From Geodermatophilus ruber (lineage in GTDB: Bacteria > Actinomycetota > Actinomycetes > Mycobacteriales > Geodermatophilaceae), in the NCBI RefSeq assembly GCF_900114385.1, contig NZ_FOSW01000002.1, forward strand, positions 434,001 to 498,000: DNA of 64,000 nt, given 5' to 3'. Made by a program: the position numbers and the translations under genes. The notes under the pieces are model-generated. The model worked only from the letters and a program-made list of their open reading frames with translations. It was not told the DNA's origin and made no database searches. Below, piece by piece: positions 44,292 through 52,952 of this stretch (positions are counted from its first letter, which is position 1; every line of letters begins with the position of its first letter).

Positions 44292-45158
44292 GTGGAGTAC
44301 GACGAATTCATCGACCGCGTCGCCGAACGCGCGGGCGTGAGCCGCGAGCAGGCAGCGGTCCTCACCCAGGCCACCCTGGCGGTCCTGGCGGACCGGATCA
44401 GCGGTGGCCAGGCCGCCGATCTCGAGGTGCAGCTGCCGGAGAAGCTCGCCCGGCCGCTGCGGAAGTCACCCCAGAAGCCGGCGGAGAAGTACGGCTTCGC
44501 CGAGTTCGTGGAGAAGGTGCGCGACCGGGCGGTCGACGTCCCGCCGGAGGCGATCCTGCCCGGTATCCGCGCGGTGATGCTCACCCTGCGCGACGCCGTG
44601 GCGGAGAAGGAGTTCCGGGACACGCTGGCCCAGCTGCCCCACGAGTTCCGGGAGATGCTGCAGGAGGAGCGCCGTCCCGAGGTGGGCACGCAGGAATCCG
44701 CCGAGTCGGGCGGCGATCGGACCGCCGGGGCAGCGGCACGGGGCGGACAGCGGGCCGGCGGCCCGGCGCCGGCGGTCTCGCAGGACGACGCGCTCGTGCA
44801 GCGGACCGCCGAACGGGCCGGTTTCCCGGCTGCGGAGGCCGCCGAGCTCACCCGGGCGACGTTGTCGGTCCTCGGCGACCGGATCGGCGGACAGCAGGCC
44901 CACGACCTGGCCCAGCGGCTGCCCGACGCCAGCGCCCAGTGGCTCGACGAGCCACCGGACACCCCGGCCCAGGACTACGGCGTCGAGGACTTCGTCAGCC
45001 GGGTCCGGGACCTGACCAACGACGTGCCCGACGACGACATCACCCCCGGCATCCAGGCGGTGCTGATCGCCCTGCGCGACGCGGCCGGTGAGACCGAAGT
45101 CGACATCGCCCTGCAGCCGCTGTCGGACGATTACGACGTCCTGGTGCAGATCAGCTGA
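44292..45158 (+). CDS. Protein with two DUF2267 domains
   Basis: 288 aa. Two homologous halves: residues ~1-125 (YDEFIDRVAERAGVSREQAAVLTQATLAVLADRISGGQAADL) and ~155-288 (DALVQRTAERAGFPAAEAAELTRATLSVLGDRIGGQQAHDL), separated by a Gly/Ala/Pro linker. Each half ends with the PGI(R/Q)AV(M/L)(L/I)xLRDA pattern. DUF2267 proteins are common in stress regulons but lack a known biochemical role. GTG start with AGGAGG 7 nt upstream. Confidence 0.82.
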   Translation: MEYDEFIDRVAERAGVSREQAAVLTQATLAVLADRISGGQAADLEVQLPEKLARPLRKSPQKPAEKYGFAEFVEKVRDRAVDVPPEAILPGIRAVMLTLRDAVAEKEFRDTLAQLPHEFREMLQEERRPEVGTQESAESGGDRTAGAAARGGQRAGGPAPAVSQDDALVQRTAERAGFPAAEAAELTRATLSVLGDRIGGQQAHDLAQRLPDASAQWLDEPPDTPAQDYGVEDFVSRVRDLTNDVPDDDITPGIQAVLIALRDAAGETEVDIALQPLSDDYDVLVQIS

Positions 45159-45241
45159 GCCCGCTCCGATGAGTTCGGGCAGGGGGCACGGTCACCACCT
45201 GGAGACCGGCAGCACGCCGGACCCGGAGAGAGGACCACCCG

Positions 45242-45721
45242 ATGCCCACGCAGATCCCGTGCTTGTGGTTCGACGGCCAGGCCGAGGAGGCCGCCGCCCA
45301 CTACACTTCGATCTTCCCCAACTCCTCGATCGGCGAGATCACCCGCTACGGGCCGGGCATGCCGATGCCCGAGGGCAGCGCGATGACGGTCAGCTTCACC
45401 CTCGACCGCCAGGAGTACGTCGGGCTCAACGGCGGCCCGCAGTTCCCTTTCAGCGAGGCGATCTCCTTCCAGATCATGTGCGCCGACCAGGAGGAGGTCG
45501 ACCACTACTGGGACCGGCTCACCCAGGGCGGCGAGGAGAGCATGTGCGGCTGGCTCAAGGACAAATTCGGCGTCTCCTGGCAGGTCGTCCCCACCGAGCT
45601 CCTCGCACTGCTCCAGGACCCCGATCCCGGCCGCGCGCAGCGCGCCGGCGAGGCGCTGATGACCATGCGCCGGATCGACACCGCCGCGATCAGGCGAGCC
45701 GCCGACCAGGTACCGGCCTGA
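45242..45721 (+). CDS. VOC/PhnB-like glyoxalase-fold protein
   Basis: 159 aa. CLWFDGQAEEAAAHYTSIFPNSSIGEITRYG and MCGWLKDKFGVSWQVVP are conserved in the PhnB / 3-demethylubiquinone methyltransferase-like branch of the VOC superfamily. A metal-dependent fold is expected, but the reaction is unknown. The C-terminal ~30 residues (GEALMTMRRIDTAAIRRAAD) are the family's usual helix. ATG with GAGAGGA upstream. Confidence 0.85.
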   Translation: MPTQIPCLWFDGQAEEAAAHYTSIFPNSSIGEITRYGPGMPMPEGSAMTVSFTLDRQEYVGLNGGPQFPFSEAISFQIMCADQEEVDHYWDRLTQGGEESMCGWLKDKFGVSWQVVPTELLALLQDPDPGRAQRAGEALMTMRRIDTAAIRRAADQVPA

Positions 45722-45784
45722 GACCCGGGCCGGTCCGCTCCGCGCACGGCCGTGCGCGACCCGGTGACCGGCGCGCGGCGCCAC

Positions 45785-45790
45785 TAGGCT
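45785..45790 (+). promoter_or_regulatory. Leaderless -10 hexamer TAGGCT for the methyltransferase gene
   Basis: TAGGCT ends 7 nt before the GTG at 45798; no ribosome site. Confidence 0.45.
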
Positions 45791-45797
45791 CCGACGG

Positions 45798-46571
45798 GTG
45801 CCGCCGTCTGTGCCTGCCTCTCCCGCCGCGGACCAGCTGCCCGCCCGCGCCGCCGCCGTCTGGGCCGCTCTCGATCCGGTCGTCACCGCCGGCGCCCCGC
45901 TGCGCGTGCTCGACGTCGGCGGCGGCAGCGGTAACTTCGCCGTTCCCCTGGCCCGGCTCGGGCACGAGGTGACGGTGGTCGACCCGAGCGCCGACGCTCT
46001 CGCCACCCTCTCCCGGCGGGCGGGGACCGCCGGCGTGGGGGACCGGGTGCGCGGCGTCCAGGGCGACGGTGACCTCCTGCACGAGGTGATCCCCGCGGCT
46101 GCCGGCACCGACGGTAGTTACGACCTGGCCCTGTGCCACTCGGTGCTCGAGGTCGTCGACGACCCGGCCACCACCCTCCACGAGCTCGCCCGCGCCCTGC
46201 GCCCGGGCGGCACCGCCAGCATCGCCGCCGCCAACCGGGCCGGCGCGGTGCTGGCCCGGGCCGTCGCCGGGCATCCCGTCGAGGCGCTCGCCCTGCTCGA
46301 GGACCGGGACCCCGCCCCGCGTCGGGCCCGGAGGCCGGCCCGCCGCCGGTTCGCCCCCGCCGACCTGCTCGCACTCGTCGAGGCCGCCGGCCTGCGGCCG
46401 GGCGCCTGGCGGGGCGTCTCCGTGGTCGCCGACCTGCTCGACATGACCTCCGGCGAAGCCGCCTCCGGCGCCGACCCCGACGCGGTCCGCCGGCTCGAGC
46501 TGGCCCTGGCCGGAAGCTCGCCCTACCGGGACGTCGCCGCCGGCGTGCACCTGCTCGCCACCCGCCCATGA
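45798..46571 (+). CDS. Class I SAM-dependent methyltransferase
   Basis: 257 aa. LRVLDVGGGSGNFAVPLARLG is motif I, VTVVDPSADAL motif II, and YDLALCHSVLEVVDDPATTLHELARALRPGG motifs IV/V. Acceptor unknown. The gene overlaps the phosphodiesterase (ATGA), and the pair recurs upstream of DUF3040/mraZ in actinomycetes, so it may belong to envelope or nucleotide metabolism (inference). Confidence 0.85.
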   Translation: MPPSVPASPAADQLPARAAAVWAALDPVVTAGAPLRVLDVGGGSGNFAVPLARLGHEVTVVDPSADALATLSRRAGTAGVGDRVRGVQGDGDLLHEVIPAAAGTDGSYDLALCHSVLEVVDDPATTLHELARALRPGGTASIAAANRAGAVLARAVAGHPVEALALLEDRDPAPRRARRPARRRFAPADLLALVEAAGLRPGAWRGVSVVADLLDMTSGEAASGADPDAVRRLELALAGSSPYRDVAAGVHLLATRP

Positions 46572-47737
46572 CGCTCCCGGCGGACCTGCAGCGCCCCGCC
46601 TACGAGGCGGCCACCCTCGCCGACGTGCTGCCCGGCGTCGCCGCCGCGCTCGGCGTGCCGGTCCCGCGCGGGGGCCTCCCGCCCGACCCGCTCGGCCTCG
46701 CGGCGGCGCTGGGCGGAGCCCGCCGGGTCGCCGTCCTGCTCGTCGACGGCCTGGGTGCCGACCTGGTCCGCGCCCACGCCGACCTGGCCCCGACCCTCGC
46801 CGCGCTCGCCGCGCCCGCCGGGGACATCTCCGCCCCCTGCCCGAGCACCACCCCGGTCAGCCTCACCACGCTGGGCACCGGCCTCCCGCCCGGCAGCCAC
46901 GGTGTACTGGGCTTCGTCACCGCCGTGCCGGGGGAGGAGCGCACGCTCAACCACGTCCAGTGGGCCGACGACCCCGACCCCGCGATCTGGCAGCCGCGGC
47001 GCAGCGTCTTCGAGCACGTCGCCGCCGCGGGGGTGGAGGTCACCGCCGTCGCCCCGTACGCCTTCGCCGGCTCCGGGCTCACCCGGGCCGCCTACCGCGG
47101 CGCGCGCTACGCGGGCACCGTCAGCGCCGGGGACCTCGCCGCCGTCCTGCTCCAATCCCTGGCCACCGGGCCGCGCACGCTGGTCTACGGCTACACCGCC
47201 GAGCTTGACCTCACCGGCCACGTGCGCGGGCTGGACTCCGCCAGCTGGCGCGCGCAGCTGGTCCTCGTCGACCGGCTCGTCGAGCAGGTGGTGGCCGGCC
47301 TGCCCGACGACGCCGCCCTGCTGGTCACCGCCGACCACGGGATGCTCGACGTCCCGCCGGCCACCCGGGTCGACCTCGACGCCGAACCCGACCTCACCGA
47401 GCAGGTCCGGCTGCTCGCCGGCGAGCCTCGGGCCCGCTACCTGCACACCGTCCCTGGCGCGGAGGACGACGTCCTCGCGCGGTGGCGGGAGATCGTGGGT
47501 GACCGGGCGTGGGTGGCCGGACGGGACGAGGCGATCGCCAGCGGCGTCTTCGGCCCCGTGGACGACGGCCTGGCGGCGCGGATCGGTGACGTCGTCGCGC
47601 TCGCCCGGGGTACCTGGGCGCTGACCGCCACCCAGCAGGAGCCCGGGCCCAGCCGGCTGGTCGCCTACCACGGCTCGCTGACCGCCACCGAGCTCGCGAT
47701 CCCGCTGCTCCTGGCCCGCGGCCGCGCCCTGCGCTAG
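46568..47737 (+). CDS. Alkaline-phosphatase-superfamily phosphodiesterase/pyrophosphatase
   Basis: 389 aa. VAVLLVDGLGADLV holds the first metal Asp, PCPSTTPVSLTTLGTG the nucleophile Thr, VLGFVTAVPG, and TAELDLTGHVRGLDS and LLVTADHGMLDVP the remaining metal ligands (DxxGH, DHG). This is the nucleotide pyrophosphatase/phosphodiesterase pattern. No signal peptide. Its stop codon overlaps that of the convergent sucrase/ferredoxin gene as CTAG. Confidence 0.87.
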   Translation: MTLPADLQRPAYEAATLADVLPGVAAALGVPVPRGGLPPDPLGLAAALGGARRVAVLLVDGLGADLVRAHADLAPTLAALAAPAGDISAPCPSTTPVSLTTLGTGLPPGSHGVLGFVTAVPGEERTLNHVQWADDPDPAIWQPRRSVFEHVAAAGVEVTAVAPYAFAGSGLTRAAYRGARYAGTVSAGDLAAVLLQSLATGPRTLVYGYTAELDLTGHVRGLDSASWRAQLVLVDRLVEQVVAGLPDDAALLVTADHGMLDVPPATRVDLDAEPDLTEQVRLLAGEPRARYLHTVPGAEDDVLARWREIVGDRAWVAGRDEAIASGVFGPVDDGLAARIGDVVALARGTWALTATQQEPGPSRLVAYHGSLTATELAIPLLLARGRALR

Positions 47738-48675
47738 ACCGGGTGCACCAGCCGGACGTGCCAGGTGCGGGTGTGCGCGGGGTGGGTCGCCCGGCAGGTC
47801 AGGAGCACCGCCTCCTCGGACAGCCGGCTCTCCACATCGGCGACGACGTCACCGGCCGGGCCGGCCAGCGTCACGACCCACCGTTCGATGTCCGCCCCCG
47901 CCGGGGACGTGCGCCGCACGCTCCGCGGCGGCAGGTCGTCCACCCCGAGCAGGGACAGCTCGCCCCGGGCGGTGTGCTGCGCGGCCTGCACCGGCGCCGG
48001 GAACCCGGCCCGGCCGCGCAGCCACGGCAGCGCCACCCGCCCGGCCGCGTGCGCGGCGATCAGCTCGGCGCCGTCGCCGGGGACCTGCCCGTAGTAGAAG
48101 CCGTGCGGCAGCACCACCACGTTTGCGGCGAAGCGGTCACCGCCCAGGTGGCTGCACTCCCAGACGTCGGAGGCGGGCAGGCAGCGCGCCAGGGGCCGGC
48201 CGCGCAGCGCGCAGCATGCGTCGTGCCCCCCGTGCGCGCAGACCAGGTAGGTGGGGTCCTCGGCGCGCCGCCCCACCGAGCCGTCCCAGGGGACGTCGAT
48301 CAGTTCGGCGTCCGAGGACCGCACCGACCACCACAGCCCCTCGTGCCCGGGCCGGCCGTCGGCGTAGGCCCAGCGCCGCTGCGAGTCGGCCAGCCGGTCG
48401 CCGGGGCGGCGCACCAGGAGCAGCCGCACTCCCTCGACCCGCGCCCGGTGGGCGAGGCGGGGCGCGACCTGGGGGTCGAAGCGGGACTGGTGCAGCGCGT
48501 CGATCCCCCACGGCCCGGGCTGCTCGATCAGCAGCCAGCGCTGCGCGGGGGAGGCCGTGGCCACGGGCGAGTCGCCGCGCAGCCGGGCCTGCACCGAGCA
48601 GAGCTTCTCGTCGAGCCGGCCGACGGGCTTGCCGGGCGTGCTCGCGGGATGGCAGAAGTCGGCGGCGTCGGTCAC
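47734..48675 (-). CDS. Sucrase/ferredoxin-like family protein
   Basis: 313 aa. TYLVCAHGGHDACCALRGRPLA and WECSHLGGDRFAANVVVLPHGFYYG are the thioredoxin-like [2Fe-2S] ferredoxin region of the sucrase/ferredoxin-like family (Apd1-like His/Cys cluster site). A redox role is expected; the sucrase name is historical. The GTG (VTDAADFCHP) at 48675 is chosen. It follows the cupin gene by 19 nt on the same strand. Confidence 0.82.
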   Translation of the reverse strand: MTDAADFCHPASTPGKPVGRLDEKLCSVQARLRGDSPVATASPAQRWLLIEQPGPWGIDALHQSRFDPQVAPRLAHRARVEGVRLLLVRRPGDRLADSQRRWAYADGRPGHEGLWWSVRSSDAELIDVPWDGSVGRRAEDPTYLVCAHGGHDACCALRGRPLARCLPASDVWECSHLGGDRFAANVVVLPHGFYYGQVPGDGAELIAAHAAGRVALPWLRGRAGFPAPVQAAQHTARGELSLLGVDDLPPRSVRRTSPAGADIERWVVTLAGPAGDVVADVESRLSEEAVLLTCRATHPAHTRTWHVRLVHPV

Positions 48676-48694
48676 GCGGCGAGATCCGGGCGGC

Positions 48695-50023
48695 TCACGG
48701 TCCGGTCCCGGGCGTGCACGCACGCTCCTCATCGTCCTCCGCGTGCGCATCGGTGACGGGGACGGCACCGGGGACGACGGCGACCGACTCGGTGACCAGC
48801 CGCCGGGCCAGGGTCAGCCGCTCGGCCGCGTCGAGCCCCGGCAGGTCGGCGACCTTGAGCTCACGGGCGGCCAGCAGCGCGGCCAACGCCGGCCGGGTCG
48901 GCGCGGGCAGCTCCAGCGTCCGGCGTCCGGCGACCAGGGACACCCGTCCCTCGACCGGCTCCCGCAGCTGGCAGCGCAGCCGGCGGCGCAGCCGCAGCAC
49001 GGTGTCCGCGGTGAGGTCCGCCGCGGCGGCCGCCTGGGCCAGCGGGGTCACCGGCTCGGGGCGCACCTGCGCCCACGTCCGGGAGCGCAGCCGGTCGGCC
49101 ACCTCCGCGGGGTCGACCCGGTCCAGCCAGGTCTTGAGCCCCTCGATCACGGCGGCCACGTCGTCGGCCACGCCGGCGGGGTCGGCCAGGTCCAGCCCGA
49201 CCGGCAGGGAGGTGCGCAGCGCAAGGTCCTCGGCGGCCAGCACCCGCACGAGGTCGAGGGTCGATTCGGCGGCCGCCCAGCGGGTCACCGGGTGCACGCC
49301 GATGGTGAGGTGGGCGCTGATCTCGCCCAGCGCCACCGCCGAGTGGAGGTAGCCGCGGGGCAGGTAGAGGGCGTCGCCGGGGCGCAGCACCGCGTCGATG
49401 ACCGGCTCGCCCTCGGCAGCCGCGGCCACCTCGTCGGCGCGGTCGTTCCAGGGCTGGGTGCGCAGCGGCGCCGGCAGCACCGGCTCGTGGATGCGCCAGT
49501 GCTTCTCGCCGGCCACCTGCAGGACGAAGACGTCGTGCACGTCGTAGTGCGGGGAGAACCCGCGCGAGGACGGCGGGGTGACGTAGGCGTTGACCTGCGT
49601 CGGGTGGCCCAGGTCGGCTGCCAGCTGGTCGGCGAACTCCATCAGTGGCGGCCACAGCCGGTGCAGTCCCTGCAGCACGACGGTGCTGCCGTCGGCGAAC
49701 AGCCGCAGGACCGCGTCGGAGGAGACCTGGTCAGCGATCTCGGCGCCCGCGCCCCCCGAGGTGGTGAACCGCTTCGGGTCGACGACGGCGCCGTCCTTGG
49801 CGATCCGCAGGAACGGGGTGCGCAGGCCTCGGCGGGAGAGCAGCTCGTCGACCGCGGCGAGGTCCAGCAGGTCGGCGAAGGACTCGCCGGTCTGGGCGGC
49901 GCGGGTGAGCAGGGGACGGCGGGCCCAGTACTGCTCGGCGAAGACCTGCGGCTCGAGGTTCGTGCACCGCCGCAGGGCCGGCCTGCCATCCGGCCGGCCC
50001 TGCGGCGTGGGGTCCTCGTTCAG
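48695..50023 (-). CDS. JmjC-like cupin (ribosomal oxygenase-type) protein, CTG start inferred
   Basis: 442 aa from a CTG at 50023. The 2-oxoglutarate/Fe(II) site is visible as SPHYDVHDVFVLQVAGEKHW (HxD) and LPRGYLHSAVALG (distal His), typical of bacterial YcfD-like ribosomal arginine hydroxylases. Coding clearly runs upstream of the first in-frame GTG (49678): RRCTNLEPQVFAEQYWARRP, LLDLAAVDELLSRRGLRTPF and IAKDGAVVDPKRFTTSGGAG are homologous-looking N-terminal domain. No ATG, GTG or TTG exists in frame before 50023, where CTG overlaps the upstream TGA (CTGA), mirroring the GTGA couplings elsewhere. A frameshift is the alternative. Confidence 0.78.
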   Translation of the reverse strand: MNEDPTPQGRPDGRPALRRCTNLEPQVFAEQYWARRPLLTRAAQTGESFADLLDLAAVDELLSRRGLRTPFLRIAKDGAVVDPKRFTTSGGAGAEIADQVSSDAVLRLFADGSTVVLQGLHRLWPPLMEFADQLAADLGHPTQVNAYVTPPSSRGFSPHYDVHDVFVLQVAGEKHWRIHEPVLPAPLRTQPWNDRADEVAAAAEGEPVIDAVLRPGDALYLPRGYLHSAVALGEISAHLTIGVHPVTRWAAAESTLDLVRVLAAEDLALRTSLPVGLDLADPAGVADDVAAVIEGLKTWLDRVDPAEVADRLRSRTWAQVRPEPVTPLAQAAAAADLTADTVLRLRRRLRCQLREPVEGRVSLVAGRRTLELPAPTRPALAALLAARELKVADLPGLDAAERLTLARRLVTESVAVVPGAVPVTDAHAEDDEERACTPGTGP

Positions 50024-50409
50024 ACCGGACGCCCCGCGCCGGAGTCGGCCCCGCCGTCCGCGCCTCCGTCGGCACCCCGGTCGGCCCCTCCGTCGGCCCC
50101 TCCGTCGGCCCCTCCGTCGGCCCCTCCGTCGGCACCCTTGTCACCGCCGATCACGTCGCGGACCTTGTCGCGGACCTTGTCGATCAGTCCGCCATCGGCA
50201 CCGCCGTCCGCGCCGCCGTCGGCACCGCCGTCCGCGCCCCCGTCGGCACCGCCGTCCGCGCCCCCGTCGGCACCGCCGTCCGCGCCACCATCGGCACCGC
50301 CGTCCGCGCCACCATCGGCGCCACCGTCCTGCTGACCGGGCGTGCCGGGGCCGGCACCGCTGTCAGCGGGGCCTTCCGTGCTGGTCATGTCGTCGTCGTC
50401 GAGCGCCAT
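50020..50409 (-). CDS. Gly-Gly-Ala-Asp repeat protein of unknown function
   Basis: 129 aa, highly acidic. After MALDDDDMTSTEGPADSGAG come about eleven GGAD tetrapeptides, then a non-repetitive amphipathic segment GLIDKVRDKVRDVIGGDKG, then about seven more GGAD-type units and SGAGRPV. No cysteine or aromatic residue. ATG at 50409 has GGAG 8 nt upstream. It is coupled to the cupin gene (CTGA). Likely disordered; a metal-binding or solubility role is possible. The opposite strand reads as a Pro/Ser/Ala repeat but has no supporting signals. Confidence 0.6.
   Translation of the reverse strand: MALDDDDMTSTEGPADSGAGPGTPGQQDGGADGGADGGADGGADGGADGGADGGADGGADGGADGGADGGADGGLIDKVRDKVRDVIGGDKGADGGADGGADGGADGGADRGADGGADGGADSGAGRPV
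50036..50330 (-). repeat. 12-bp tandem repeats encoding GGAD
   Basis: GC-rich 12-bp units related to GGCGCGGACGGC occur in two arrays around a unique stretch near 50140-50190. Units vary mainly at third positions, so slippage and selection for the peptide both shaped them. Confidence 0.75.
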
Positions 50410-50672
50410 GGCTTCTCCGATCGCGTCGGTCGTCGGACCGCCGGCCAGCGGCCCCCGGCGGCCTCCTTACCTCACCCGGCACCGCCTCACACATGCCGCG
50501 GCGCCCCCGGGACGAGCCGGGTGTGCGTGCGGCGGTGCCGGGTAGACGGGCCTCGCGCTGACCTCCGAGCCGTGCCCGTCGAGCAGACCCGGGCGCGGCG
50601 GGTTCGGGCACCACCTGGACCGCCTGGTTACCGGCCCGGGGCTCGGCTGACCGCTAGTCTCCGTCCTGGATG

Positions 50673-50688
50673 TCGAACAGGTGTTCGA
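50673..50688. promoter_or_regulatory. SOS (LexA) box TCGAAC-AGGT-GTTCGA before dinB
   Basis: A full TCGAACNNNNGTTCGA palindrome located 13 nt downstream of a TAGTCT -10-like hexamer (50655-50660) and 19 nt before the dinB start. LexA here would block transcription. Confidence 0.9.
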
Positions 50689-50707
50689 CGACGGGGAGGA
50701 TGTGGTC

Positions 50708-51910
50708 GTGGGAAGGTCGTCGGGTCGTGCGGCGGGCTGCACCGTGCTGCACGTCGACATGGACGCGTTCTTCGCCAGCGTCGAGGTGCGGCGCCGCCCC
50801 GAGCTGGCCGGCACGCCGGTCATCGTGGGCGGGGCCGGCAGCCGCGGGGTGGTGACCTCGGCCACCTACGAGGCCCGCCGCTACGGCGTGCGCGCCGCGA
50901 TGCCGGTGTCCCGGGCGCTGCGGCTGTGCCCGACGGCGACGGTGCTGCCCGGCGACCTGGCCCTCTACAGCGAGGTCTCCCGGGCGGTGATGGCGCTGTT
51001 CCGCTCGGTCACGCCGCTGGTGGAGCCGCTGTCGCTGGACGAGGCGTTCCTCGACGTCGCCGGGGCCGGCCGCCGGTTGGGTGACGCCGCCGGGATCGGG
51101 GAGTACATCCGCGCCCGGGTCTACGACGAGCAGGGCATCACCTGCTCGGTGGGCGTGGCCGGTACCAAGTTCGTGGCCAAGCTGGCCTCCACCCGCGCCA
51201 AGCCCGACGGGATGCTCGTCGTCCGGCCGGCCGAGGTCATGGACTTCCTGCACCCGCTCCCGGTCGGCGCGCTGTGGGGGGTCGGCGCGAAGACCGAGGA
51301 GGTGCTGCTGCGGCTGGGGTTGCGCACCGTCGGGGAGCTCGCGCACGTGCCGGCGCGCACGCTGCAGCGGGCGCTGGGCCAGGCGGCGGGCGCGCACCTG
51401 CACGAGCTGGCCTGGGGCCGCGACCCCCGGCGGGTGGTGCCCGACGAACCCGAGAAGTCGGCCGGCCACGAGGAGACCTTCGCCACCGACGTCGACGACC
51501 CCGCGGTCATCCACCGGGAGCTGCTGCGGCTGGCCGAGCGGACGGCGGGCCGGTTGCGCTCGGGCGGCTGGCTGGCCCGCACGGTCAGCATCAAGGTGCG
51601 CTTCGCCGACTTCGCGACGATCACCCGCGCCCGCACCCTCGACGTCCCCACCGACGTCGGGCAGGAGCTCTACGACGTCGCCCGCGCCCTGTTCGATGCG
51701 CTGGGCCTGGACCGGGCGCGCATCCGGCTGGTCGGGGTGCGCGCCGAGCGGCTGGTCCCGGCGGACTCCGCGCCCCTCCAGCTGGAGCTCGGGGCCCGGG
51801 AGCGCGGCCGCCGCGAGGCCGAGCTCGCCGCCGACCGGGCCGCCCGCCGGTTCGGGGCAGGCGCGGTGCGCCCGGCGACCCTGCTGCACCGCGCCGGGGG
51901 CGGGAGATGA
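50708..51910 (+). CDS. dinB: Y-family DNA polymerase IV
   Basis: 400 aa. VLHVDMDAFFASVE (first metal Asp), VVTSATYEARRYGVRAAMP, PLSLDEAFLDVAG (catalytic Asp-Glu), the TCSVGVAGTKFVAKLASTRAKPDG palm segment and the little-finger domain SIKVRFADFATITRART are complete. Performs translesion synthesis under its own SOS box. The GTG at 50708 (MGRSSG) is chosen because GGGGAGGA lies 7 nt upstream; the upstream in-frame starts overlap the box. It is true DinB rather than ImuB, since the catalytic residues are intact. Confidence 0.93.
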   Translation: MGRSSGRAAGCTVLHVDMDAFFASVEVRRRPELAGTPVIVGGAGSRGVVTSATYEARRYGVRAAMPVSRALRLCPTATVLPGDLALYSEVSRAVMALFRSVTPLVEPLSLDEAFLDVAGAGRRLGDAAGIGEYIRARVYDEQGITCSVGVAGTKFVAKLASTRAKPDGMLVVRPAEVMDFLHPLPVGALWGVGAKTEEVLLRLGLRTVGELAHVPARTLQRALGQAAGAHLHELAWGRDPRRVVPDEPEKSAGHEETFATDVDDPAVIHRELLRLAERTAGRLRSGGWLARTVSIKVRFADFATITRARTLDVPTDVGQELYDVARALFDALGLDRARIRLVGVRAERLVPADSAPLQLELGARERGRREAELAADRAARRFGAGAVRPATLLHRAGGGR

Positions 51911-52093
51911 CCCCTCCGGGAACCCCCGGCGACCCCCGCTCGTCCTGGTCGGTGGAGGCTGCGACGCACCCGCGAGGGTGATCGCGGCGGGTCGGTGCCG
52001 ACTCGCCTTTCGCGCCCTGCGAAGGGCTCGTATCCTCGAAGTCACCGTCGGCGGCACCTCCGACGGGTGTGTAATGGCCCATGGGAGGTCGAC

Positions 52094-52495
52094 GTGCCGC
52101 TCTCCGAGCACGAGCAGCGACTGCTGGAGCAGATCGAGCGCGCCCTCGTCGATGACGATCCCAAGTTCGCCTCGTCGGTCCGCACCGGTGACCGCCGGAT
52201 CAAGGCCCGCCGCAAGCTGCAGCTCGGCGCCCTGCTGGTCCTCGTCGGCATGGCCGTCCTCGTCGGCGGCGCGGTAGTGCCCTCCGTCCCCCTCGGCGTT
52301 CTCGGGTTCCTCATCGCCTTCGGCGGCCTGGCCCTGGCCGTCCTCAACTACAAGTCCGCGACGGGTGCGGTCGAGGCCGGCCCGGCCGGTCCGGCCGGGG
52401 GGCCCGCCGGCCGCGGGCGCGGCAAGGGCAAGGCCCGTCGCCAGCCGCTGAAGGACCGCCTCGAGGAGCGGTTCCGCCGCCGCTACGACCAGTAG
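52094..52495 (+). CDS. DUF3040 membrane protein
   Basis: 133 aa. PLSEHEQRLLEQIERALVDDDPKFASSVR is the DUF3040 signature, followed by two membrane helices (LQLGALLVLVGMAVLVGGAVV and VLGFLIAFGGLALAVLNY) and a basic Gly/Lys/Arg-rich tail. Counterpart of Rv2169c near mraZ. GTG with GGGAGG 5 nt upstream. Function unknown. Confidence 0.9.
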   Translation: MPLSEHEQRLLEQIERALVDDDPKFASSVRTGDRRIKARRKLQLGALLVLVGMAVLVGGAVVPSVPLGVLGFLIAFGGLALAVLNYKSATGAVEAGPAGPAGGPAGRGRGKGKARRQPLKDRLEERFRRRYDQ

Positions 52496-52571
52496 CCCTC
52501 CCTCCTCCCGGCAGCCGTCGTCCTCCGGGACGGCGGCTGCCGTGTGTCCGAGCCCGAATCGAGGAGCAGCT

Positions 52572-52937
52572 GTGCCGGACGACCCGATCGCCGCGATGTG
52601 GGCCGCCGCCCGGGCCCAGGGCGGGCTGTGGGGCTGGGGGGACGCCGACGGCATCGTCCCCTGGACCGACGACTCCGGCCGCATCGTCGTCCCGCTGTGG
52701 ACCGACGGGCGGCGGGCGGAGGCCGAGGCGGGGGCCGGCGCGGACCCCGGCGAGGCGCCCGTGCTCCTCGACCTGGAGGACCTGCTCGCCGAGATCCCGC
52801 TCTGGCTGGCGGCCGGCGTGAGCGCGGCCGGCCTGCAGTCCGACGGCGGGCGCTTCCTGCTCACCCTCTCGCTGCCCGAGCTGACCGAGGCGCTCCTGCG
52901 GCTGCAGGTGAACGGCGGCCCCGGCGACCCGGCCTGA
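52572..52937 (+). CDS. Small conserved protein, DUF2750-like
   Basis: 121 aa. GLWGWGDADGIVPWTDDSGRIVVPLWTDGRRAE and VLLDLEDLLAEIPLWLAAGV resemble the DUF2750 pattern (trp-rich strand, Asp-Gly, PLW, acidic helix). No catalytic motif. GTG at 52572 with GAGGAG 5 nt upstream. Its stop lies 15 nt from the convergent transglutaminase-like gene. Confidence 0.5.
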   Translation: MPDDPIAAMWAAARAQGGLWGWGDADGIVPWTDDSGRIVVPLWTDGRRAEAEAGAGADPGEAPVLLDLEDLLAEIPLWLAAGVSAAGLQSDGGRFLLTLSLPELTEALLRLQVNGGPGDPA

Positions 52938-52952
52938 GCGGTCCGCCGGGCC

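Noticed and set aside
50036..50335. Pro/Ser/Ala tandem repeat coding on the + strand
   Set aside because: It is the complement of the GGAD repeats. Only the minus strand has a start codon with ribosome site and coupling to the next gene.
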